This document shows positions 30,308-43,222 of a DNA stretch of 64,000 bases, in pieces. Numbering within the stretch: the first letter of the stretch is position 1; the number at the start of each line of letters is the position of its first letter. The stretch is from contig CM043962.1 of NCBI GenBank assembly GCA_014529385.2, positions 53,341,905 to 53,405,904 of the forward strand, written 5' to 3'. Made by a program: the position numbers and the translations under genes. This DNA comes from Adiantum capillus-veneris. Taxonomy: Eukaryota > Streptophyta > Polypodiopsida > Polypodiales > Pteridaceae. The notes beneath the pieces were generated by a model, which saw only the letters and a program-made list of their open reading frames with translations, did not search any database and was not told the origin of the DNA.

Positions 30308-32335
30308 TCACATGCCCACTACTCGGATCCTCTGAAGATAGCACTCTGCCACTTGCGGGGCCTCTATTGCAACTTGTTGTAGGTTTCCCCCACCTTGAGT
30401 CTCGAAGAAAAGGGTTAGAACAATCTCTAAGCAAGCCCTGAATGAGATGAGAACCTCTAGTCGTGTGAAGGCTCCCATCCACCTGGGTGCTACTGGCTCG
30501 AGAGGCGTGTTCCACTCAGCTGGAACTGCCTCTGAGATGTCCTGGCACATGCTCTGCACCCCTCTCATGCCCTGTAGTTGGAGACCCTGCACCTCCTCTG
30601 ACAAGCCTGCGAACTCTAACCAATCACCTAGAGAGCGCTCTAGACCTGCTGCCATGGGAGCCCAAGAAACATGAGGTCGACTACCAACCAAGTGGCCTCT
30701 CTGAGTGCTAACCATGGGGTTCCAAACAAGGAGATACCGTAGGCGCTCCACCATGCAAGTAGGTTGTCTCTGCTCCAGGCCTCGTCGCAAGAGCTCCCAA
30801 GATCGCATCAAACTCACAGTGAAGCGGTTCTTTAGTCCCCTGCTCAAACCAACTTTGCGCATCTCTGTGAAGATCCATCTGGTCAAAGGTTTCCACGGGC
30901 CTCCTGCCTGAGGCACCCTAGCACAAAGCCACTGTATCAAGAAATCCTTCCAGAGCTCCTCACCTAGAAGGAATCCTCTGACGATGAACTTCCCAAGAAG
31001 GGCTCTGCTCTGCTGTGTTGGGTCAATGATCCCAAGCCCTCCCTATGCGCAAGGAAGAGTGATGACCTACCAAGCCACTTTGGCTCGGGCTACTGGAGTG
31101 TCACGTCTTGACCAAAGGAAGTTCCTAATCAGCCTCTCTACCTGGCTGATACAAGAACTTGAGAAGATCCACCAAGAAGTGATGTACCACATAGTCACCA
31201 ACAACACCTGGTTGGCCACTACTACTCTGCCAGCCAAAGAAATTCGTGTTGAGCTCCAATGTACCAACTTCCTCCTGAGAGACAGGAGGAAGGGAGCAAT
31301 TTTCTACTCGGAAGACAAGTCCAAACCAACCTGACAGCCCAAGTACCGAACTGCAGTCCTTGGGGGGATCCACCTAAAACCCTCTCTTGGCATCCAATCG
31401 GGCACATGAGCACTACCAACCAAGAAAGCCACTGTCTTTCTCCAGTTGATCAATGCACCCGATGCACAACAGAAGGTCTCCAGAGCCTGCTCACACCTGT
31501 GAAGGTTGGCCTCCTGGCCATCTAAGTACAAGGATGAGTCATCGACAAACTCAGCATCCAAAAGCTCATCTCCCCAAATAGGGAGTGCTAAGCCCCGTAG
31601 ACCAACCTGCTGCGACACCAAAAACCTGCTCATCGCCTCCACAAAGAATAGAAAGAGGAAGGGGGCAAGAGGGCAGCCCTGTCTGACCGAATGTGTGAGC
31701 ATGACGCGATCGCCTCTACCTCCTGCCAAAAGTACCCGACTCTGAGCCTGTCTGTACAAAGCTGACACCCCTCTGATCCAAGCATCTGAGAAACCCATCC
31801 TGCATAGAGTGCCCTCTAGAAAGTCCCAGTCAACTCTGTTGTATGCCTTCTCAAAATTGAGAAGAAGAATCACTAAGTCCTTACCACGGCACCTTGCTAG
31901 GGCAGAAGCCTCCCAAAAAGTAAAGATGTTGTCAAGGATACTGCATTCCTTGACAAAATTTGTCTGAGTCCCATGTATAAGGCTCTGGCTAAATCCTCAA
32001 ACTCAGAGCCTTGGCAATAATTTTGTAGGTGAGTTGAGGATGGTGATGGGGCACCACTATCGAATCTCATCCAAGGAGCCACCCTCCTTGGGAATGAGGT
32101 AGTTCAGACCCTCACTCATGCTATCAGGCATCACTCCTATGTGCAAAATTTACTGAAAAGCACTACAGAGATCTGGGCCAAGCAGGTCCCAGTACTCCAA
32201 GAAAAAACTGGGAGTCAGTCCATCCTCACCTGGAGAGCTACCACGGGGGAGGTCCCTAAGAGCCATGTGCAGCTCCTCAAGCTGAAGTGGCAGCTCAAGC
32301 CTCTGACGCATCTTCTCAGTCTCAAGACAAGGCAT
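30308..32335 (-). pseudogene. LINE ORF2, reverse transcriptase and C-terminal part
   Basis: Pieces in one frame: 32335-32150 (RT start, LPRGSSPGEDGLTPSFFLEY), 31873-31304 (LLNFEKAYNRVDWDFL, VRQGCPLAPFLFLFF, catalytic FVDDSSLYLDG, then INWRKTVAFL and YLGCQVG), 31267-31067 (RISLAGRVVVANQVLL, RNFLWSRRD) and 30940-30308 (C-terminal region). They are separated by stops. RVT_1 of non-LTR type; it primes reverse transcription at the nicked target. A-to-V in the FADD box is a conservative change. A frameshift separates it from the endonuclease. Confidence 0.88.
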
Positions 32336-32829
32336 CTATGCCCAAACCTGCTCCTTGCATGCATCCTGACGCTCTGACTGGGGCTATGTAGACAGTAACT
32401 CACGGTAAAAGTCAGTAGCAACTGCACACATATCCTCAGGCTCAGAAGCAACTGACCCATTGGGACTCCACAACTCACTAACCTTGTCATGCGAATGCCA
32501 AGGTCCCACTGCCTCAAAGAAAGCACCAATCACTCTGTCGCCCACCTGGGTCCACTAAGATGCCTGTCAGTGGAAAGCAAACTCATGTCGCCTCTCCTGT
32601 GTGCTAACAAGCTCCCGTCAAGACTACTGTAGCTGCTCCTCCAACCAAGGACTCTCTAGATGCTACTCTTGCATCCTTTGTGATGAAGCAATGCCCCGTT
32701 TGAGACGCTGATCCTCCTCTCTCACTGCACCCGACGAGCCAAAGATTCTTGGAGAGAGAAACGGCCAATCTGAGCTAATCCTGAGGCCACTATGTCAGCA
32801 GGAGAATCCTCCCTGTCCAAGCTCTCTAT

Positions 32830-33678
32830 TTAGAGAGCCTCTACTCGCTCTCTGAGTACAGAGTCCAACAAGACCCTCTCTGGGATACAAAGCATCGTGC
32901 TCCCACTCCTTTGCCAGTCTGCCACTATGAGGATCACTGGTGCATGGTCTGAGAAGGAATTCCGTGCCAGAATGCCAAATGTCCGTCCCAAGTCACTGAA
33001 ATGGTCACTAGTGTAGAAGCGATCTATCCGCGATAGATTCACTCCTCCCACTCTCCGGTCCGAACGAGAGAAGGCAAGGCTCTTTCGGGGCCTCACAAAA
33101 CTAGAGTGATGCCAAACATCTGAGACCCTCAAAGTCATAAAAAACCTCTCCCAAGATGCCAACTCAACTCCATGCACAATAGCATGGTTACCACCAATCC
33201 TATCAGAAGGGTACTCCAACATGTTGAAGTCCCCTCGTATGCACTGGTGTTCTGCCTGCGGCAGAGACTCAACTATCTGTGACCAAAACTTTGCTCGATC
33301 ACTCGATACATTGGGTGCATAGATGTTTAGGAAGCCCACTAGGCAACCCTGAACCTGCATAGTAATCCACTGAGCCCTGCCTGGCACAATAATCCCTCTG
33401 ACCACAATGGCCTGCTGCAAAGAGTCCGCAATAGTCATACATACCCCACCCTGGATGCCTCCAGGTCCAAAAGCAGCTGACCAAAAAGTATCATATCGTC
33501 CACGGAAGAGCTTACCACAACGTCTAATGCGGCTCTCACACAGATGGTGCTCTTGAAGCATAAGGAGATCAATCTCTCCTCCCACAAGGTAGCACTGAAT
33601 CTCCTGATGCAGTCGGCCCCGTTGATGCTGAAACTGAGGCCCACTTAGTCCCTGCAAATTCCATGAGACGATTCTCAT
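32830..33678 (-). pseudogene. LINE ORF2, apurinic-type endonuclease
   Basis: Start ATG 33676-33678, MRIVSWNLQGL, the classic L1 endonuclease N-terminus. Further motifs: LLMLQEHHL (catalytic Glu), FLNIYAPN, IRGDFNMLE and SRIDRFYTS, ending near NSFSDHAPVI (catalytic Asp-His). About 282 codons to a TAG at 32830-32832; the RT follows in a different frame, so a frameshift lies between 32830 and 32335. This domain nicks target DNA. All key residues are visible although the whole ORF2 is broken. Confidence 0.9.
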
Positions 33679-33999
33679 GGGGAGAGAGAGAGAACAAATA
33701 CTGCTGCCACCGCAGCTAGACGGGCTATCTTCCAGGCTGGCTTGGATGGGGATTAATCATCATCCAAACGTCCTCTGGATAGGTGTGATTGCAACGCATG
33801 CCGGGCCCAAGCCCAAGCAGTGCGAGCCGTACGTAAAGCAACCTCCTCTGTCCAGGAGTCCTCATGAATGTATACATAGCATGGAAAGCACTATGAATCA
33901 ACAAAGAAGTAAACCAAAATGTGTCTACATCATGCTGTATCTGGAGGTGTCACCGCAAACTTGGCCAATTGCCACAAAGTCTGAAGCATGTCTGTAACT

Positions 34000-35578
34000 C
34001 CTAGTTCTCCCATGTGGTGAGAGAACTCTAGGACCTATGTGTGCAACCATCCCAATACTGAGTCGAAAGTCCACTCAGTTGGTCCCTGCCGTAAAGGGGA
34101 AACGAGAATCCAACTGCTGAGTCCAAGGCCTCTGTCCCCCTAGCTGCAAGGAACAGAACATGGACCTTGAAGCACTCTGCCTCATGGTTTGCTGAGGGGT
34201 CGCCAAGAAAACGGGTAAAGTCGTAGTCGAAGAAGTTGCATCGGTGCCCGATGTCAATGCTTGTCAGACCACGAGGGATAGCTGTAAGGGGAAACATTTG
34301 TACCTGTAGTGGGGGCCACAAGAAAGGTTGTCCCTCTTTCGCCAAGCGACTCGTGGAAAAGGCGCTGCCAAGAGATCTCCTAGTAGCCAGAGAAGGCCCT
34401 ACCCCCTGGGTCAACTATGGAACTGAAGCGGGAAGGGGTGGTGAACGAGCAGGGGGGATTGGTGGAGAAGAGGGTCGGGGGGGAGTGGTAGAGGTAGAGG
34501 GGCGGGGGGAAGAGGCGACGGGAGCAGGAGGCAGAGGGGAGGATGATGAGGAGGGGGGGAACTCTTGGGGGGGAGGGGCTGTCGAAGGTGAAGCTGGGGA
34601 TGGGGCTGGAGGAGGGACCTCATCTTGCTCAAGAGGACCAAACCGGTTCCCTGTGGGAGCCCACTGTTGCTGAGTAGGCACCTGAGGACCACTCTGAGTG
34701 TCAGGCTATCATTGTGGCCCCTGTCATCGTTGACCACGGCCTACTGCCATCCCTCCTCCGCTAGAGCCCCAACCTCAGAGGGTCACTCTTCATGTGTGCA
34801 TTGTGCCTCAGTCTGTGTCTCTGGCCAGCCCTTGCCGGCTGGGTCTGAGTCTGTGGTGTAGGTTGAAGCCTTCTCCATGGACAAGCCTTCACTAGATGGC
34901 CCATCTGTTGAAAAATAAATCACTGGTTCAAGAGGATCGGATACTCCACACTCTGTCTAAACCGACCCCCACTCACCCGAGGCAGAAAAATAACCTTGGG
35001 GAGCGTGTGAGTGTCTCTTACAAAAACGCAAACTGAGGGGATGCCAAACTCCTTCGCAACTACTGAGGCTGCCATGTGAGGTGTCTCCTGGACAGTCCCA
35101 ATGCTGAGCCAATCCTGGACAAATGTGGTAAGTACTCCCTACGTAAACCCGAAAAGCAGACGGAGATGGGCATGTTTGCCTCCTCTACCAAAACATCCGA
35201 AGCAGGGTCAAAACCATGTCTCCACTGTTGAAAGTGGGCTTGAGCTACTCGGATGGTCAAAGGACTCATGGAAATGACCTTGGATGCCATCTCGGAGGTA
35301 TCAAACTTGATTTGATAGTAACCTCGTCCGAGTATCTATACGTCCAAGATCTTGCCCACCTCTGCAAGAAGGAGAGCCTGGAGATGGTCATGCAGCTCTC
35401 CTCTGCTGGGTCCGGTGCCGAGAATCTTGCAGATGACAGAAGTCACCTGAAAGCGCTCTACCTCTGCGGCTAGACTCGCTTTCTCTGTCGATGAAAGAGC
35501 AAGTCGAATGGTAGGCTCCACGGGGTCGGGCGAGGGGGCTTTGGAGGAGTCCCTCTCGGGTGGAGCATGAGCCTCCAT
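34000..35578 (-). pseudogene. LINE ORF1 (DUF4283-type nucleic-acid-binding protein)
   Basis: Start ATG 35576-35578. The first part ends at an in-frame TAG (35336-35338). The frame then reads GYYQIKFDTSEMASKVISMS, SPLTIRVAQAHFQQWRHGFD and PISVCFSGLRREYLPHLSRIGSALG, the DUF4283-like core of plant LINE ORF1. Near 34880-34930 a damaged zinc knuckle (FQQMGHLVKACPW) has lost its first cysteines to a TGA and a Cys-to-Phe change. A long Pro/Ser-rich tail (34415-34681) follows. ORF1 coats LINE RNA. Confidence 0.75.
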
Positions 35579-36044
35579 TTGTGTCTACTCCTCTGTAGGA
35601 AAAGCGAGGGCGAGAAGGCTAACACTTGAGAACTCAATGAGGAGAGTCCAAATGTGAATCTAGTGGAAGGCTATTCAAGTGAGGCCTTCGGGGCGGTGGG
35701 GAGGAAGGACCGAAAATGCGCAAAGGGTGGGGGGGGGGGGGGAGGCGTGAGGATATGGGAGATTGGAATTGTGGCAGCAGTGGGAAGCAAACGAGAGGGG
35801 GGCAGCGGGATGGACTGCACGCTTGCTAGATTGCACGCTGGCTAGGTGCAGGGTCAACAATACGCGCGGGACATGGATAGCACACAGGCAGGGGGTAAGC
35901 AGGGGGTAGCGCGTAGCAGGGGCTAGCACGCAACGTGAGGGCGACAGGGGGAAGAGGAGAGCGATGGCGGGGGGGTGGGAGGTAGGATCAGGCGGGGGGG
36001 GGGGGGGGGGGGGGGAGAGCGTGTGGGAGCAACAGTGAGACCAG
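35579..36044 (-). other. LINE 5' region with G-runs
   Basis: GC-rich, purine-skewed sequence with G-runs at about 35728-35742 and 35995-36015. No ORF1-like start. Probably the LINE 5' UTR, although its outer limit is unproven. Confidence 0.5.
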
Positions 36045-38528
36045 CTCTCATGGGATTGTTTCCCACAGTCAAGAGTGAAAAAACCTGCCAAGACCTCCAC
36101 GGTCGTCCCAAGGTAACACCTCGGAGTCTGCCATTCCCAAGATGATTTCTTAAACAAGAATCTTGTCAAGAATTTTGTATTAGCTCTCTACCTTCATCCT
36201 CTAAGTAGATTGTGCATGCCTTGAGATGCAAACATAGGTAGCTTCGTTTGGAGGAAGGCCTTTCCTTTTGCCCCTTGTAAGGTGGTTTAAAGCTTTCTTT
36301 CCATACTTGAATGGCACACATAATCAATGTACATCAAGTGATGCATTCAAGTCTAAAACTTCTTTGAATTTAACCCCCCTTTGTGAGCTTCTTAATTCAC
36401 TATATTTGGCATACATATCAAACAAAGAAATGCCAAAACTTTATCCCTTAAAAGAGACTTTGTTTAGCTATGAGCTATTTGAAAAGCCACTCTTAGTAGC
36501 TACTAGTGTTATCTTGGTAGCTCTGAATTAGCTAGCTAGTAGGATAATATTGATAGCTACCGGGATAGTGTTGGTAGCTAGCAAGTTATCATTAGTAGCT
36601 ACAAGGATATATTTGGTAGCTACCAAGGTATCTTTAGTAGCTACCAAGATATCTTTGATAGCTACCCTTGTCCTACTTGCATCTACTTGCCAGAATTTGC
36701 AAAAAACATCTTAGGTGTACTCTATAAGAATCATAGACAAAATCCAAATAGATTAACAAAACTTTACATTCAAGGACAATAAAGGTATTGAATAGTAATA
36801 AAAAACAACTTGGATTATACATCACAAGGGGTGCTATTGTAAATACACTCATACATTCTGAGGAAAGTAAGAATTTTCTTTGACATCCCACTTTTTACAT
36901 TGGGAAACTAATAGCTCATACAAAGTGGGATTGCAAGGTAGTTTCATGTTCAATAGCTTGAACTCATAGGGATTTCTTTTTTCTAGTTTGTATCAAAATC
37001 CCTTCACAACAAATGAGCCATCATTGCAAACATTCCCCATAGATCTTTCTGCAAAGTTTTAGTCTGCGTGTTTTTTTTGTGCATATCAAGACATAGATAT
37101 CCACAAGGTCCACATTGTCATGATGAGCTAAAATAAAAGTAAATTGTCACCAACACAAAGTGCATCACTCAATGCATCATGGTGTCCTTCATATGAAAAC
37201 TCTTCAATCTCATCATCATCTTCAACATCATCCGTAGGTTCAAGGGTAACATAATCCCATGCAAGAGAATGTGGTTTGTTAGAACACCTCCTCAAATAGC
37301 CTTTCATATAATCATTACAAAAGGATGATAATTGTCTACACCTAATAGCTTTCCCATTTGATAAGGATTGATCACTCATTGAGGCAATGTAGACCACTTG
37401 CATTAAGAAAAGGTTTACAATCCCAATATTTGCTTCTATCCACTTCACCTTCCTTGAACTCCCAAAACACTCAAATGGTCGTACTTGATAATAATACATG
37501 GCTATAGACCCATTGGACATGGTTTCTCTCAAAATTGGCACCACATCTACTGCACATCCACATCTAAAAAATGACATCACATCTATTGCACATTGTAATC
37601 TTTGGCAGTGTGTCTTTAGCTACTCTTGAGTGATATGCCTCTTAATCATAGCACCCGCACCATCATGTTTGCCCTTCCCATGACCTCAATCCAAAAAATG
37701 ATAAGTCATTTTTAAACTTGTTAGAGTTCCATATTGAGAAACAAAATAGAAATGCATCTTTGCTTTGGACTGTGAGGTTGCACCATCTGACCACACCCAA
37801 TGTTCTTTAAGTGATACGCCTAGCTCTTTCAACCATCCATAATAGAGTATAAAGAAATGTTGTACAAAAAGAGGATCATGGCTTTTATCATTATATATAT
37901 AGAAATTATATTATTTTTGGACATTACCTGCAATTTGCACATATCTGATGTGGACAAAGATTGTGACATGGTTAGAAAACCAATGCATGTATTGGATGTC
38001 ATTTTGTTCTTTGAATATTTATTTTTCAATAAAATCCACAATTGACACTACCACATCATCAAGGAAAATATTTAGAAACTCTTCAAATTTCTCAGCCTGG
38101 CATTTGTAAACAAAATTGTGCTTTATAAACTTGCTCAGATGATCCTTGAACAATACAAAAAGTTGACCGCACTGCAACTGCTTGTGTGACAAAACATTTG
38201 TTTTGTTTATTTTCCCAATATTTATTTTTCCAACTTCAAGGTCTTCAAATATCTTTATTGTTACCATGCATGCATTATTTGAATCATCAATTCGGAAAAT
38301 GGGAAGCTTCTTTGAAGGCCCTTAAGAGGAGCATTCACCCATCAAACACTTGAGCGCAAAAAGTAACTTGAGCTGCTAGACTTTGAGCATAAAAGTAATT
38401 TCCAAAGCTTTGTGAGGCTAGGGAAACTTTTTGTACGAGCATTCTAAAATTAACTCCACATCTACACTACAAATGTCACATTAATAAATATACCTTTTGC
38501 ACAAAAATCAAGTGCTGATTGCAAGGAT
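36045..38528. repeat. 2.5-kb direct repeat, copy 2
   Basis: Matches 27633-30128 with a small percentage of substitutions and a shortened internal minisatellite. Flanks differ on both sides. Confidence 0.9.
37021..38342 (-). pseudogene. decayed gene of the HGKG-DG-G-KR family, copy 2
   Basis: Same gene as 28620-29942 with the same nonsense positions, so the gene was already broken before duplication. Two further lesions are private to this copy: a one-base deletion near 37140 that shifts the C-terminal VGDN block out of frame, and a TAA near 38324-38326 in the N-terminal SSGPSK segment. Motifs (DFIEKY, FVQHFFILYYGW, GHGKGK) are otherwise retained. Confidence 0.7.
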
Positions 38529-39694
38529 TGCTGCTTGTTTTTCAATGACCCCATCGCCCTTTTCTCTTCTCCATTGCGTCTGTGCTTTGGTGTTGGTGCT
38601 ATTGTGTGTGTGTGATTTTTGGGCCATGTTTGGTGGAGCAGAGAGAGATTGAGAGAGAAATGTATTGTGTGTTGATGGTGTGTATGATTGAAATATTGCA
38701 AGTACTATGCATACATTTAGTCCTCAAGGTGTGCATACACTTATTTGTGCACAACATAGGGTGTACAATGTGGAAATTGTGTTGGTCTAGAGGTTTTTTT
38801 TAGTGGAGTAGACACAATTATGGCTTAGTTGTAGAGGGGATAGGTTTTCTAAGGATCTTTTAGCTTTATGTTTGGATTGCTAGATTTAGCTAGAGCATCA
38901 CTTCCTCTCGTGTTAAGGAGAAACATGCTTTTTGAAGCGGCTTTTCAAATTGGGATATGGCTAGTGCTAGTTGTCTAGTGTTAGGTCTTTCTTTTCATTG
39001 TGGCCTTGGCAGGGCCATTTGAAAAAAGAGGATGTGATCTTTGGCATTCTATTTCTTGAGAATTTTGAACATTTCTTCTAAGGGTTTGTTGATCTTCACT
39101 ACCTACCACTCCCTAAAAAAAAATGGATGTATTGAATTTCCATTTTCTCTTCTTCCTAGAGACTTTTCCTAACGGAGGCGACAATGCTCTAGTCAGATTC
39201 TAAGGGAGTGGAAAAGTAATTAAGGGAAGAGAATACATAGTATTTAATGGACGTTATCTTCCTATGAACCTTACTGACTTTCTTCCTCAAGTAGTCAAGC
39301 ATTTTTGCGTTGCTTGGATTGTGTTGGTTGTGCTGGAAGGCCTATATCCAAATTTTGTAGATAGAGTCCTAGATGTTGAAGAAAGTGAAGGGACAAGCAT
39401 CAATCTAAAATCAATGGTTGCGCATGTTTGAGATGTTTTCATCTATAGTGCAAAAAAATGGGTAATGATCTAATATGTATGTTGGAATCGGGGGGTAGCT
39501 TCAAGTCTATTGAGTCCCACTAGAGGAATAATGGAAACATACATTTTGTCCAGGTTAGATTTTCTAGGTAGCTTACCATAGGACTAGTTTTTCCATGTAA
39601 ATCCCCTTGTAGATGGTACATGCTATACGTTCAACGACTATTTGAGGATGCCCAACTTCTTCTTTTCTGTTCCAAAGATGATTTGCCATTTTCC
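38529..39694. other. unassigned sequence
   Basis: No recognised domain in any frame. It may be the eroded downstream part of the LINE fragment to its right. Confidence 0.4.
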
Positions 39695-40316
39695 TCAATA
39701 TCTGTCTTCTTGGAATTCAACCATGCTATAGCCTCCTAGTAAGATAATTGGGTCAACAAAGAGCAAAACCTCTTGCCAAATAGCAGCTTTGATAGCCACA
39801 AAATGAGCATCATTTACTAAGATGATGTAGAAATTTAGGGGGGCAGAGGAAAAGAATGTGCACCACTCATGGGGCTCACTATGTGTAAAACTACCATACC
39901 ACATGCATTGAAGCCATGTTTTTAAAACCCCTTATCTGTGAATGTTTTTAAGAATATAGTGTACCCTTTTCAAGATGTTTAAATACCCTTCTATTGAACT
40001 CACATGATATGTTACATTTTTCTTAGGTGACCTCCCCAAGGTGAACCACTATTCCCCTATTAGTGGAGGTTTGGATGAACGAGGGTTCGATGTTGGGGAC
40101 CTCCTATGACCAGCCCTCTAGAACCTCTTTGGTGAGTGGAGAAGAACCATTTGTGGGCTTTTGAAAGTTTAGAAGGAAGGAGGCTAGGTCCTCTCCCAAC
40201 AACTTTACTTCTTTTAGAGCTAGAACATTTGATGGGTTTTTATAAACCCAATCCCTTATCATTCCCACTTGTTTTGGGATTGAAATGCCCTTTATTTTCC
40301 AAGATGTGAATTTCAT
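39695..40316 (-). pseudogene. second LINE, endonuclease fragment
   Basis: ATG 40314-40316 opens MKFTSWKIKGISIPKQ, close to the WNIRGL start of plant LINE endonucleases, with VLALKEVKL (expected QE). About 300 bases on, AAIWQEVLLFVDP and ILLGGYSMVEFQEDRY correspond to the GGDFNMVE active-site block, where the catalytic Asp-Phe-Asn has become Tyr-Ser. Frameshifts and stops separate the pieces. It is a different family from the 30-36 kb LINE, judging by sequence. Confidence 0.7.
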
Positions 40317-41559
40317 TTAGACCTTTTGGATTTCGAGGACCTAGAATGAGCTGCATCACCTGACATATATTCCAAAGCTAAGTTTCAAGTAGCGGATCTC
40401 TATCCAATGACTAGATGAGAGAAGAGGATTTTATATTCCTTTGAACAACCAAATGAGAGACTTCAAAAATGACTTTATATCAGAATCTAGATAACTAAAT
40501 AGATTAAAATGAAATATGTAGTGTAGATTATGAAAGAAAGAGTTCAGAATATGTGACACTGAATGGGAACAAATAAATATATGGTTCAAATTTAGATTAT
40601 AAAAATCAAATAAACATTTCCAATTATGTGTCAATGAATAGGAGCAAACCAAAATTTGGTTTAGATTTAGATTATAGTTCAGAGTACAACTAGTTCAAAT
40701 TGAGAACATTGTGAATGCTTGACTAGAAAGTAAAAATGATACAAGGAATAGCATTGAGTTCTCCTAAGATTCATGTGAATCCAAATGTAAGAGTTACAGG
40801 AGTATCACAAGAGAAGAAACACAAGTCCAAAAATTGTCCCAAAATGAGAATAATGGGTCCTATTGATACGCATTGATGTGTCATCTAACAACTCAGAGTG
40901 ACTCCAAAAATCCTCAACCTATAGATGGAAATCCCTAGCTTATAAGAGACTAGCCCAACCATCTGCATTCCTCAACCTATATATGGAATACCCTAGACTA
41001 TAAGAGATTAGCCCCACCATCAGCATTCCTCAACCTATGGATGGGCCGGAAAGTAGAGACGCAACTTGTAGAGATTGGTCCCACCATCTACATTCCTCCT
41101 CCCCTTTATTGAATTTTTTCATATACAAAAATTCATATATAGGGGCTTCATTTCTTTTGTTTGTGCTTTGGCTTGTCTAGATCCTTCTTTACTTTAGTTT
41201 GCAAGATGATATGAACTAATGGTCCACTAGATCCGATCATCATATAGTTGGGAGGAGTATTGGAGGGTGCATTCTCCTTCATTGAAATTCTATAAATAGC
41301 ATCTTGCTCCTATTTCTCCCTTCTTTTAGTCAACATCTCAACTTTGTAGGGTGCCAACTAGTTCCATGTCTTCATGTTTAGATCATATAGATTCTTCTTT
41401 CTATCTGTCATTATGACCATGACTAGCTTATGGTAGATGGATGTAGTTGTTATCCTCGAGGGAGTCACCTTCTTAAAATTCCATCAATTCCCAATCTATA
41501 CAAAGATCTAGATACAATAGTAAATTACATACTATTGAGAATTATTGCTTTCTTACTGG
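40317..41559. other. AT-rich sequence with a short tandem repeat
   Basis: No coding signal recognised. Contains the tandem repeat at 40912-41094. Confidence 0.5.
40912..41094 (+). repeat. tandem repeat, 58-base unit, three copies
   Basis: Units at 40912-40969, 40970-41027 and 41028-41094, each starting CCTCAACCTAT and ending in a CCACCATCTGCATT-like phrase. The first two match closely; the third has an internal length change. Confidence 0.85.
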
Positions 41560-43222
41560 ACTCTGACCAGTGCTCAAGTAAACCTCCATGCTATAGAAAA
41601 TCATGTATTTCATATCACTGGGGATCGGGTTCTTCAACAATTGTCTAGGATAGCTTGCCATCTATCGATTGATGGTTAGAATTCCCTTAGTGCTTTTGGA
41701 CAAAAATTACACCACAATGTTTCTTTCTAGGCTTATGAAAAATCTAAAGTCAAATTCTAGAAGAAAGATCATCACCTTATTTACCTTTCTTGAATAATGA
41801 CCTTTTTTATAAAGTATAGTAGAGATTTATGATCTACATAAAAGTAAAAAAGCATTCCTTAAAACTAGTGTTTGAACTTTTTTCTGCTAAAGGCCATACC
41901 CAAAGACTCACTTTTAGTGATTGAATAACCTTTCTCATCCTTTTTCCAGAACCTTTGATTGAAAAATTGTAATGGAAAATCAAATCATATGTCTAGTTGA
42001 GGTAAAATAGCACCCATCTCTATGCTAGATGCATCAACATGCACACAAAAAAATAACATCCCAACTCAAATGGTGAAGTACTAAAGCACATATAAACAAC
42101 CTTTGTAAAATGACTAACCTAACATCATTCTTAAGTAGTACTCTTTACTGACAAAACTTACTGTTGTTTCCTTTTAGGTCTATGTGCTCCTAGACAAAAT
42201 CATCTTGATATTTTTGAAAAATATGTCTAACCTTTTCTTTCACCTGCTGCTTCAAATGTTTGTTGATATTAATCATCTTCGTATTAACCTCCGTGTCTAG
42301 GTTCTATTCTTGTCTGGTAAAAGACAATTCGGTAGCCCAGCTCCTCTCTAGCTAAAGATTCAACCTCCTTCTTTGTTTAAATTCTAGTTGCATACATGTT
42401 ACAGGTGTGTCTAATTTGGTTCACTCGTTAGTTATTTTAGATGGTCTTGACTACCTTGTTCTAGTGAATGGGCATCCTAATATATGCGTTCTTCCTTAGA
42501 TCAATTTGAGCTGGTGTCTCTAGGTGTATTTGTGTCTGATGCTATCCTAGTTCTTCTAGTTTCTACTAATGGTTTGATTCAATGAAGCTCTCTAGATACT
42601 AATCTCCCTATTCCTATGCTTTCACCTACTCCAAAAATACCACATTCAGATATATTTTTGCAAAAGGGAAGACATGCATTGATCCCAACATCCTCTCTAT
42701 CTATTTGTATCATACTCTCTACAAAGTTCCTTAGGCCAAATTTCCCACTTCTAGCTTCTGGTGTTGTTTGTCTTCACGTGGATTCTATGGTGTTCGCCCT
42801 ATATGGTGAGTGTTTTTCTTTACATAATCATGCATGGCCCCAAAACTTGCCAAGGTTCTCCCAATAGCTTGTTGTAGGCACCTAGCACATCCATTACCAA
42901 AAACTTGGTCTTGAAATTCCTAGATCCAGCGTTTATCCCATAAATTCTACACCTCATTCTCTACTAGTCCACTAGCTTGCACTATTTTATAATCTAATAT
43001 TGTTATTATACAAGGTGCAAGATTCATTTAAATTTTCACAAATTTTTGTTCGCTGCCGATATGCTCACCTAGTATGTTAAAATTGGTGCCTCCATCCAAG
43101 ATGACTCTAGATAGCAGTTCCCATTGATTCCATAATTTGGAGTCTATTTGGATCACTAGTACTTCATCATCCTTAATATCAGGCCAAGCCACTGTCGTTT
43201 CTTTAGATTCATTTTGTTGCAA
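41560..43222 (-). pseudogene. Ty3/gypsy pol remnant (protease to RNase H), heavily decayed
   Basis: At 43222-43028 the minus strand reads SRVILDGGTNFNILGEHIGS, a retropepsin-like active site with DGGT in place of DSG/DTG. Near 42190-42250 it reads QVKEKVRHIFQKYQDDFVWEH, the linker before gypsy RT. Near 41740-41790 FDFRFFISLERN is a trace of the RNase H end. Most of RT is unrecognisable or deleted. Many stops. Assignment rests on short motifs in the right order. Confidence 0.55.

Larger units (their letters stand above)
30129..36044 (-). mobile_element. L1-type LINE retrotransposon, degenerate
   Basis: Minus-strand LINE between the two copies of the 2.5-kb repeat. It has an ORF1 with a DUF4283-like domain, zinc knuckle and proline-rich tail (about 34000-35578), and an ORF2 with endonuclease, RT and C-terminal region (about 30308-33678). 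It is GC-richer than its surroundings. I see no poly(A) tail at the left (3') junction and no target-site duplication, so the ends are those of the spacer, not proven element ends. Confidence 0.88.

Noticed and set aside
30447-30911. Plus-strand ORFs across 30447-31745
   Set aside because: Shadows of the minus-strand LINE ORF2; the domain motifs are all on the other strand.
34411-34737. Proline-rich proteins on the minus strand as host genes
   Set aside because: They lie in the C-terminal tail of LINE ORF1 and in its shadow frames.
27633-38528. The two 2.5-kb repeats as LTRs of a large retrotransposon
   Set aside because: Although TG...CA could be fitted near the ends, there is no primer-binding site, no target duplication, and the enclosed sequence is a minus-strand LINE; the repeats themselves carry a gene.
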